Origin: Trichostrongylus colubriformis
Taxonomy: Eukaryota > Nematoda > Chromadorea > Rhabditida > Trichostrongylidae
Reading direction: 5' to 3'
Length of the DNA stretch: 64,000 nucleotides
NCBI GenBank assembly: GCA_963978905.1
Contig: OZ022259.1
Location: forward strand, 18,326,068-18,390,067
Positions 57,801-64,000 of the stretch are shown in pieces. The notes beneath the pieces were generated by a model, which saw nothing but the letters and a program-made list of their open reading frames with translations, did not search any database and was not told where the DNA came from. Made by a program: the position numbers and the translations under genes. Position 1 is the first letter of the stretch. Each line of letters begins with the position of its first letter.

Positions 57801-60800
57801 TCTTCATTGATCTAGTTTGATTTACATGCCCCGATACAGGAAGTAACAATTACACGTGGGTCGGATAGCACAGGGCAATTTTCAGTCAAATACTGCTACA
57901 ACTTCCAGTGGAAAAGGCATATGGCAATCCAAAACGAGATTCATTGTCATAACTGATTAATGAAGAAAGGCTTATCTTATCCATTCACTAATTTTTATTT
58001 TTTGAGGTTAAATTATACCTTAAGTTTTTTATTTTTCTTTTCTCGTAGCAAAATGGACTAACACATATTAATTGCCAGCTCTGCTTAGTTTTTGGGAACT
58101 TCCTTTTTTCAGAACGCAAAACTAGTCGAGGGCTCTCGATTAATGAACAAATGGATGAATCCACAATACGAAGTTTTGTTCAAGGTGTGTTGTTTCCTGT
58201 TTACTAAAAACTGCTAGTTTTTTTTTTTGAAGAAAAACATTTTACCAGGAATGTCACTTTGTTTTCCGCAGAAACCTTATGAAAAATAATGAAGCTCTGT
58301 AAAAGTGGCTTATACTAACTGTGTTACTAACAAAGCGCTGAACGTCGATTTATTTAGGTATATGTTCATTCTATCAAAAATCCCGACGAAATAATGAATG
58401 GAGCGATACCGGAAGTGAACGAATCGGGCCCGTATACTTTCACAAAGAAAATGACCAATAAAGTGAGTATTACTTGTGATTAATCTCGCTGTTGAGTAGC
58501 CTTCTATCGACACCACTGACGCTAGCTAGACTTCTGCAATGAAAGTTCCAGAAATCAAGTTATTACAATAAAGAGCATGTAAACAACGGTGCGCTTGGTT
58601 TGTTGGTAAATCCATTACTGAGCTGCTACCTTTATGAGAACATCGAGCACTTTCAACCACGTGTGGAAACTCCGCCCACAGTGTAGGGTCCACCCATCAG
58701 AATTCAGATAGCCTCAGAGATCACACTCTTTGCTCCAAATATTTATTCGTTTTTGCATCTTACTACCTTCCAGGTGCTTTCACATGAAAACGGCGTTGTG
58801 AAGTTCAAACGGTTCTACACCTTTATTTTCAACGAGACGGAATCTTGTCTAACATGTATACTTGGGAATCGGATATGGATTCCGAATATGATCTATCAGG
58901 TAAGGTTTGCTTCCATTCTCCTTCTACGGCAGCGAAGTGATGAGCTCCACTCATCACATTGTCCTCCTTTCCGAAAGGTCCTACTCGAATAGGAATCTCG
59001 ATCTGTTGAAAGGATCTTACAAGGGAAGGTATTTTACTTCCCATGAAACTTTGAAATGAGACCCGGGGGATCGATAGAGCTTCGAACGCTGATTATAACT
59101 GTGAAAACCAAAACTGCTACCTGGCATTCTGAAGCGAGTTACGATGGGTCAAAGTTTGCCTGTGACACCTCATTGGCGAGGCACTTTGCCATCAGCAAGG
59201 CCGCTGCTAAGCCCAATCACCCACGAACCCAACCCCGCAGATCTGGAACATTACCAGTAAGCCACTGTGGTCAATTCTGGCTTTCCAACGGCCTTGCTGA
59301 TGGCAAAGTGCCTCAGCAGTGAGATGTCACAGGCAAGTCACAGGCAAATTTTGACCCATCGTAACTCGCTTCAAAATGCCAGGTAGCAATTTTGGTTTTC
59401 ACAGTTATAATCAGCGTTCGAAGCTCTATCGATCCCCGCGGGTCTCATTTCAAAGTTCTATGGGAAGTAAAATACCTTCCCTTGTTAGACAAAAATAGAT
59501 TTTCGATATTTTGGATTTATTTTAAACAAAATGATATCCTAATACTCCTGATTTCTGTTGGACATCACGTTAAGCGAGCTAACATTTCGTGTTATGCTGT
59601 CAAAGATTGAGAAAATCATTGTATATTTGGGGAAGGGAATAAAGTTAGTGTGTGACAGTAGCCGGGTTCACATTTGGCAATCACTCGCTGCATTTTCGAG
59701 CAATTGGTCGCCAATGTAACACATCACCCTCTGAAGTTTATCATGTTCTAGGATAACAGTCAGTACATATCTCAATTAGAGTAGGTCACGTACTCTTGGA
59801 GGCTTACATTGCACTACGTTACGCCAGCGACCGCCCAAGCCTGCTGAAGCGCTCATGTGAACATACACGCAATGGTCGCTCGCCGACTATAAACGCGATC
59901 CAAGCGGCTGGAAATGAATGAGCGACTAAAAGCTGAATTTGAATTTGCGGTGCTGTGATGCGACAATGTGGGAAGTACATATCAATATTCACGTAAATGA
60001 ATGACGAAGGAATAACATCGCTGAATAGAAAAATTGCTTGAGAGTTGTCATTCATGCGTTGGGATGCGCTCCGCGTTCAATTTGAATTCGGAATCACAGT
60101 GTCTTCTGAAAGTACCCGGTAAATTAGGCTATTGACGAGCAAATTCCAAGCTTTTCAGTACATAAACATGGACTTCGAAGAGATGAAAAAAGTAGTGCGT
60201 TGAAAGGGTCCAGGACCTGAAAACTAGGTCATAATTCTATGTATTTTCACAAAACTATGAGTACTGCAGCAGCTTGTAGAAAGCTTGATCAGCAATGTAA
60301 TCTGAAGCTATTGATTGAGAAGGAGAGATAAACGTAGAAATATCTTTTATGGGAATTAGGATATGAAAAAAGAATAGAATAAATGAAAAACTCTATTGGA
60401 TCTTTCAGAAATTCGTGGAAGCTGCGTCGACTGTAGGAATGCGAGCAGCTGCAACGACACTACTTTCGCAAACCGCATTCCTTGAAGTTGAAGTGGGAGA
60501 GTTTCTTTTCGAGGGCTACAAGGATCCATTCCTTGATAAGGTCAGTTAATGTCACAGAGAAAAATGCGAGCGAGTCTTTTGTCCACGTGCTGCATCAGTT
60601 CAGCGTTTTTCGATCGATACCCCTCAATGAAACACGCTGCAAGAACTCGTCCGAACAGAGATCAGTGAGGGAATAACGGACCCAATTTCTTAGTTCACGG
60701 CCACATTCTTTTCTTATGTGCAAGGTATAACCTAACCGCTGCACTTTCGAAACATACATCAGATTAGTGTGGCTCCGATCGATACTCAGTATTACGGTGC

Positions 60801-63800
60801 GCAGCAAAACTCGTCCACCACAGGATTAGGAAAAATGGAAAAAAATGTGGGAACTGCGGGTGAACTCTGGGTTCTGAGAGTCAAAGAGGTTAGCGATTGC
60901 CTTTGCAAGCAAGTCATAATCAACGAATTTTCTCTTGGCCAGGAAGGATTCAAGAGAATGGGTAAGGCGATAGTTAGAGAGGGCAATGTCTGGAGAGTAT
61001 GGCGGATAGGGCAGGACATCTCAGCTGAGCTCCTGTAGCTTGGCCTGGGTACTTTTCGCGAAATGGGAGCGGGCGTCGTCATGAAGGAGGGTGACCGCGG
61101 ACCTTTTTTGGCGCTTTTCTCGAACAGCGACGGCGAAATGCTGGAGCTGATGGGTGCATACGGCAGCGGTAACTGTCTCGTCTTGTACCAGTACCTCTTG
61201 GAAAAGCATTCTTTCCGCGTCCCAGAGGTACACAGTCCTGAGCGTGGTTTGTCTTCCATGTCAATCACGCCGTTGCTGAAGCTGATGAACCAGCAGCGCA
61301 CGGTCTCGTAGCTCACACATCCCTTTCCCAATGCAGCGTTGATGGAGTGGCAAGCTTCCGTCGCTTTGGTGCCGCAAGACCACTCACAGTAGACGATACC
61401 GCGTGTTCGGTGGGTATCGGCTACGGGCATTGTAGCTTTTTCCACGAAACCTGATGGGTCAATATATACTTTGCTAGTGAGCTCAGAGAACCTTCTGCCA
61501 TATTCCTGAACAGCCCAGATCTATCTCGAAGTGGACAAGTCATTGATTTCTTTTTGGAAAAATCCTACAAGACTTTTGGTACAGCCTAATAGTTTTTTTT
61601 CTTTGAAGGGGGTTGAGATCTGCTCTGTCTGTGGAGTAAGCGATCTGTTTTGTGCAATGCCTGACTATTCGTTTCGAGATGTTCAGGCGAGGGTTTCATT
61701 CTAGAAAAATAACAATTCCAGGTGTGCGAAATCCCTTTCATGAACTTTGTGTGCGATTCGATTCTTGACTTGCCGGATCGTATAGGAATGTTCTATGAGG
61801 TGACTTTCTCTAAACTCCTTTGTCGTGCCCTTTCGTATAAACTATTTATTAAAGGCTAATAATACGGCCGATGGTGTGTATGAAATACTTGACGGAGTGA
61901 ATAATTCTCAAGATCTTGGTAAAATAGTGAGATGGAATGGCAAGGATCGAGTCGACCACTCCTGGTATTGATTTCGTTGTTTCTAATGGAGCTTGAATTC
62001 ACTTACTGTGCGTATATGGAATGATCCATCTCCTTATTTGTACTTGAAGCTCGTTTCAGGTGGTCTAGCGACAATGCGAGAGCCATTCGTGGTACAGAAG
62101 GCATGCTGTTCCCACCGTTTTTAAAAAAATCAGATAAAATTTACGTATTCATCAGTCAGTTGTGCAGGTAATGCTGATTATTTCCGACTCTTACAAACCC
62201 CGCCCACATAGTGGCTCATACAAACCCCGCCCACACAGTCATAACCATTTTTCAACTGCAACATGCACGCGATTGATTTTTTTGCTGTTGACTTTGGTTG
62301 TCTGGTGCAGTTCAGATGAGTGGCTAGAAAGAAAATGCAAAAACCATCGAAGAGAATAAAGTTTTTGGCGTTGATCAAGCTCTTGATGGGATGCGCCGCG
62401 CATTCCAGTGCCATCTAGAATCGTGGTGGCAGATGAATGCGATTTAGCCTATGCAGTCACTTGGGGGGCAGCCATGTACAGTTTAGTGCTTTGATCCTCC
62501 CTAACGAGTCTGATAGGTACATCTTATCCCTGAGGGATATAAGGCTTGGTTGAGTTCGGCCGGAACGTGTGCGGGATTTGATCCCCGGACCGTGTGAGTT
62601 GGAGTGTGCACCACCTGTCACTACACCACCTTTGTCCAAAATGAACATGGTTTGCAAAATGGGACGATTTGTTCAGATCTATATGGCTTGAATTTCAAAA
62701 AGAAATTGATTACGAAGGTGTACCGGCTTATCGGTTCGTTCTTCCACCTGATGTGTTTGACCCAACTATTCCTGAGAACGATGGCTTCTGTAATCCTACT
62801 GAGAAGGTACGGTAGCGTATTTTGAATTTCTTTGTGAGCAAGACTACTTTTTCAAAATATTTCAGAAGTTCTTTGATTCTCAAAATGAGACGGATGACTG
62901 TTTTCCTAAAGGAATGCTTGAAATCAGCAAATGTCAACGGAGTGAGATTTTTTTTCTTGAAGCATCATCAAGAGGCTCATTTGTTTTGCTTTTTATTTGT
63001 TTATTCATGCTCTAGAAGTAACAATCCTGCTCAAAAGCTGAGTTTTGATGATGAAAATGAAAATGGTAAAAACCATTTATAAATTATGTGAGGTGGGATG
63101 TTAGCAGTCGAAAACGGGCACTAATGATCTCAGAATATGCGGCCTTTTTCCTTTTTTCTTCAGAAGCCCTTAGATCGAAGGAAAATGCGCTGGGACATCT
63201 TGAAAAAATTTGAGGCTGAAGAGAAATATTGGAGAATTACCCTTTAACTCATTCTTTTTCGAATTTTTTCTATTTCGACTCTGTCTTTCAAACCAAATTG
63301 GATTCTACTTATGAAAGGTGGTTTTATTATTTTGTTTAATCATACCACTACACTGATACATATATAATATTTATGAAGGGTGTCAAACATATAAGCTTCA
63401 TACCAGAAGGACATAAAGAGGAAATTTTAAATCCCATCTGGAGTGTTGATGAGGCATGGGCACCTATTTATTTACCCGCTCTGGAAAATGCAGAAGTTCA
63501 GGGAATTTTGGAGAAGAGATGGAGTGACTCTTTGCTTTTGATATTGGAGGACTGTTTGCCTTTGTTAAAGTACAAGTATTCATATAATCTTTTTGATAAC
63601 AGATTGAATGATAAGGCGGAACATTAAATGTTTATTCGATCCTAACTATGCTGGAATTGCATTTTCACTATAAATACATATATTGCTTCTCATAGGTCAA
63701 CCTCCAATTATGATCTCATTACCAAATTTCAACTTTGCATCTGATGAAGTGCGCCAATCGGTCAAAGGATTGAACAGTACCGATCCTGAGCGAGACATTA

Positions 63801-63820
63801 TCCTGGTGGATATTGAACCA
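51701..63820 (+). CDS. CD36/SCARB-family scavenger receptor (exons 1-11, 3' end outside window)
   Basis: Exons: 51701-51847, 58113-58184, 58358-58462, 58774-58899, 60409-60540, 61722-61799, 61855-61964, 62060-62167, 62677-62806, 62866-62941, 63696-63820. Phases agree at every join and give 403 codons without a stop. Residues 1-12 are a basic cytosolic tail and 13-40 a membrane helix. The rest is ectodomain with family blocks: NPDEIMNGAIPEVNESGPYTF, LFEGYKDPFLDK, NNTADGVYE, the WW before GTEGMLFPPF, and GVPAYRF. Six N-glycosylation sequons (NES, NET, NNT, NNS, NET, NST) and clustered cysteines fit a disulfide-bonded ectodomain; where vertebrate members have CxC (NYCFC), this has DGFC. The C-terminal membrane helix lies beyond the window. 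The family binds lipids and lipoproteins at membranes; the ligand here is unknown. Nematode relatives are the scav genes; the ortholog is undecided. Confidence 0.93.
52375..53273 (+). mobile_element. Internally deleted mariner (family m2), copy 2
   Basis: Same terminal repeats as 44247-45121 and nearly the same sequence throughout. The right flank is TA; the left flank reads TG, a changed TA. It lies in intron 1 of the scavenger receptor gene in the sense direction. Confidence 0.9.
52670..53194 (+). pseudogene. Mariner transposase pseudogene, copy 2
   Basis: Readable blocks: WWSVHGVEYWELL near 52745, VYFQHDN near 52885, the YSPDLAPSDFHLF-type block near 52985-53020 in a shifted frame, and WQKVIDKDGVYFK at the end (53152-53194). 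A short insertion after HDN that repeats the GTGTCTACTTCCA segment breaks the frame. The first-Asp region is missing, as in copy 1. Confidence 0.8.
53570..53632 (-). repeat. Family G end, single copy
   Basis: The plus strand reads GGGGGTGACAACGTGTTTGC and then AATGACATGCCCTTACATGT, inverse to the copy at 42741. Confidence 0.5.
53634..53708. mobile_element. MITE family B, truncated copy 4
   Basis: TAAGACCGCCTTCATACTCT is the left terminal repeat, followed by GGCGGCAGGGCGTGGCCGTG as in copy 3. The right half is missing. Confidence 0.65.
55529..55976. mobile_element. MITE family A, copy 2
   Basis: Left end TAAAGGAATCGTACACGGAA, right end TTTTCTGCGCACGATTCCTC. Both arms and the GTCTCCGAC-type centre correspond to the copy at 29189-29621, with more changes. 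TAAAACTTTGCATGCGTAT is duplicated in tandem at about 55870-55905 in the right arm. Confidence 0.82.
55977..56150 (+). repeat. Segment shared with 42017-42180
   Basis: It follows directly after the family A MITE and ends TTTCTGTGGACAACTCCTTT, which resembles the MITE terminus itself. It may be a second, overlapping family A-type unit. Confidence 0.5.
56618..56929. mobile_element. Head-to-head duplicated mariner 3' fragment (hairpin)
   Basis: Two arms of about 148 bp are inverted copies separated by about 16 bp near 56773. Each arm, read outward from the centre, encodes the mariner block LPRPPYSPDLAPSDYHRF (left arm on -, right arm on +) and continues to the same outer boundary, CAATGTCATCTTCACTATCA and its complement. 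A transcript of intron 1 would contain a long stable hairpin here. Confidence 0.85.
56939..57073. mobile_element. MITE family B, 5'-truncated copy 5
   Basis: TCTCTGCGTGTCCGCCTGTC, GTGCCACTCTGTCTCACTGC and the right end CAAGTATGAACGCGGTCTTA match copies 1-3. The left terminal repeat is missing, and the element abuts the mariner hairpin. Confidence 0.78.
58113..58184 (+). CDS. Scavenger receptor exon 2
   Basis: 24 codons from NAKLVEGSR to EVLFK; acceptor TTTTTTCAG, donor GTGTGT; phase 0 at both ends. Corresponds to the start of the ectodomain. Confidence 0.9.
58358..58462 (+). CDS. Scavenger receptor exon 3
   Basis: 35 codons with the family signature NPDEIMNG and GPYTF; acceptor TATTTAG, donor GTGAGT; phase 0 at both ends. 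One N-glycosylation sequon (NES). Confidence 0.93.
58774..58899 (+). CDS. Scavenger receptor exon 4
   Basis: 42 codons, FKRFYTFIFNETES and RIWIPNMIYQ; acceptor CTTCCAG, donor GTAAGG; phase 0. Carries a CLTC cysteine pair. Confidence 0.92.
59018..59487. mobile_element. Foldback family C, complete element with tRNA-like centre (copy 3)
   Basis: Inverted ends TTACAAGGGAAGGTATTTTA and TACCTTCCCTTGTTA enclose arms of about 200 bp. Between the arms, on the minus strand near 59290-59215, lies GTGGCTTACTGGTAATG followed by GGGTTCGTGGGTG, a diverged version of the tRNA-like core seen at 25070-25143. The element lies in intron 4 of the receptor gene and has no coding capacity. Confidence 0.88.
60409..60540 (+). 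CDS. Scavenger receptor exon 5
   Basis: 44 codons ending LFEGYKDPFLDK, the conserved (W/F)GYxDPF region of the family; acceptor TCTTTCAG, donor GTCAGT; phase 0. Confidence 0.93.
60764..61589 (-). mobile_element. Decayed, deleted mariner in intron 5
   Basis: The 5' end on the minus strand is TTAGGCTGTACCAAAAGTCT (ending at 61589, followed by TA). The other end, taken as the TTAG at 60764, is uncertain. Length and content indicate an internal deletion. Confidence 0.7.
60792..61445 (-). pseudogene. Mariner transposase pseudogene
   Basis: The minus strand starts with a helix-turn-helix region, YCEWSCGTKATEACHSINAA to VRCWFISFSNGVIDMEDKPRSG (61390-61240). After a frameshift and deletion come VTAAVCTHQLQHFA and LLHDDARSHFAKSTQAKLQ (second catalytic Asp, near 61085). 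A third frame reads LPYPPYSPDIALSNYRL, so the third Asp is Asn, then DYDLLAKAIANLFDSQNPEF. The first-Asp block is missing. The 217-codon open frame across this region is only partly in the original frame. Confidence 0.82.
61722..61799 (+). CDS. Scavenger receptor exon 6
   Basis: 26 codons, VCEIPFMNFVCDS to RIGMFYE; acceptor AATTCCAG, donor GTGACT; phase 0. Two cysteines. Confidence 0.92.
61855..61964 (+). CDS. Scavenger receptor exon 7
   Basis: Begins ANNTADGVYEI, the conserved NNTxDGxY block; ends in HSW with the last codon split after two bases. Acceptor TATTAAAG (weak), donor GTATTG. The first TGA after Trp-Tyr at 61969 is intronic if this donor is used. Confidence 0.88.
62060..62167 (+). 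CDS. Scavenger receptor exon 8
   Basis: Completes the split Trp codon, then WSSDNARAIRGTEGMLFPPF and KIYVFISQLC; acceptor CGTTTCAG, donor GTAATG; ends with two bases of an Arg codon. Confidence 0.92.
62345..62640 (-). repeat. SINE family S, copy 1, with pol III boxes
   Basis: The minus strand begins with GGTGGTGTAGTGACAGGTGG (A-box-like TGGTGTAGTGA), and 40-odd bases on has GGGGATCAAATCCC, in which GATCAAATC fits the B box consensus GWTCRANNC exactly. The body continues through TAGGCTAAATCGCATTCATC, ACCACGATTCTAGATGG, GGAATGCGCGGCGCATCCCA and AACGCCAAAAACTTTATT, shared with copies at 48.3 and 40.1 kb. It lies antisense in intron 8. Confidence 0.8.
62677..62806 (+). CDS. Scavenger receptor exon 9
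   Basis: Completes the Arg codon, then SIWLEFQKEIDYEGVPAYRF, the family's GxPxYRF block, and DGFCNPTEK; acceptor TTGTTCAG, donor GTACGG; ends phase 0. Confidence 0.92.
62866..62941 (+). CDS. Scavenger receptor exon 10
   Basis: KFFDSQNETDDCFPKGMLEI to SKCQR plus one base; acceptor ATATTTCAG, donor GTGAGA. The DC...G(M/V)L(E/D)ISKC pattern is typical of the family's disulfide-rich region. Confidence 0.92.
63164..63627 (+). CDS. Unassigned coding-like sequence in intron 10
   Basis: Behind a good acceptor (TTTTCTTCAG, ending 63163) the reading KPLDRRKMRWDILKKFEAEE runs 27 codons to a stop. Further on, an 84-codon frame at 63373-63627 opens MKGVKHISFIPEGHKEEI and ends NDKAEH. Neither matches the CD36 family, and skipping both gives a perfect exon 10 to 11 join. 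They could be a nested gene, a remnant, or chance. Confidence 0.25.
63696..63820 (+). CDS. Scavenger receptor exon 11
   Basis: Completes a Ser codon, then QPPIMISLPNFNFASDEVRQ, corresponding to the family's P(V/I)xISLPHF block, and ends ILVDIEP at donor GTGAGT; phase 0. The gene continues beyond the window. Confidence 0.92.
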
Positions 63821-64000
63821 GTGAGTTCTCCCAGTCTTTATGGCATTATCCCAACCATTTTCCACAAGTGACTAGGCCGCCTGAAAATGCAGATGCCTTC
63901 TCAATTCAGTAATTTGCAGTTTCTCTTTTCCCATCCTTTTGTTAGATTTGCAATTTTCAAAGCATTCTGATAATCGGGAATTTCAAAGTCGTAGTTTCGT

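Larger units (their letters stand above)
51848..58112 (+). other. Scavenger receptor intron 1 (6.3 kb)
   Basis: Bounded by GTACGT and TTTTTTCAG. It holds the mariner at 52375-53273, MITE B pieces at 53634 and 56939, a family A MITE at 55529 and a mariner hairpin at 56618. The stretches 53710-55528 and 57075-58110 show nothing recognisable. A GATAGTGTAGTGGGTAGG segment at 52198-52215 looks tRNA-like. Confidence 0.85.

Overview
The window looks like intergenic and intronic DNA from a nematode nuclear genome, most likely a clade V rhabditid/strongylid (hookworm-like) worm. The reasons are: splice acceptors of the short TTTCAG type in front of every exon I can place; a probable spliced-leader acceptor 2 nt before a start codon; an RTE-type LINE; several mariner lineages; and many palindromic MITEs. 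The species is inference. No bacterial operons, ribosomal RNA, CRISPR or phage genes are visible.

Host genes are few. The one clear protein gene is a CD36/SCARB-class scavenger receptor on the + strand, starting at 51701 and leaving the window after exon 11 (63820). Eleven exons join with consistent phases into 403 codons: N-terminal membrane segment, ectodomain, and conserved blocks such as the GPYTF, NNTADGVYE and GTEGMLFPPF regions; the C-terminal part is beyond the window. One tRNA-Arg(CCT) gene lies on the - strand at 48953-49025. From 1 to about 48.9 kb I find no convincing host gene.

The rest is a layered repeat landscape. 1-8 kb: two decayed mariner transposases (1.65-2.2 kb -, 2.7-3.3 kb +). 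8.2-11.8 kb: a decayed Ty3/gypsy-like LTR retrotransposon on the - strand with both LTRs, a 4-bp target duplication and a shortened mariner inserted in it. 12.5-18.6 kb: local tandem repeats, a 261-bp palindromic MITE, and two copies of a Tc1/mariner-type repeat. 20-30 kb: MITE copies and an RTE LINE (25.5-28.4 kb) with one in-frame stop, flanked by oppositely oriented arms of a foldback family that carries a tRNA-like core; at 29.2-29.8 kb one MITE sits inside another. 30-34 kb: AT-rich with little recognisable. 34.5-37 kb: nested hAT-like foldback elements with 8- to 9-bp target duplications. 38.4-39.6 kb: a full-length-sized but broken mariner. 40-50 kb: SINE copies, more MITEs, an internally deleted mariner, and the tRNA gene.

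Within the scavenger receptor gene, the 6.3-kb intron 1 and introns 4 and 5 hold a second copy of the deleted mariner, a mariner fragment duplicated head to head as a hairpin, MITEs, a complete foldback element with a tRNA-like core and another mariner; intron 8 holds a SINE. None of these breaks an exon. The main interest is the set of small non-autonomous families, several present in multiple copies with readable ends and nesting order.
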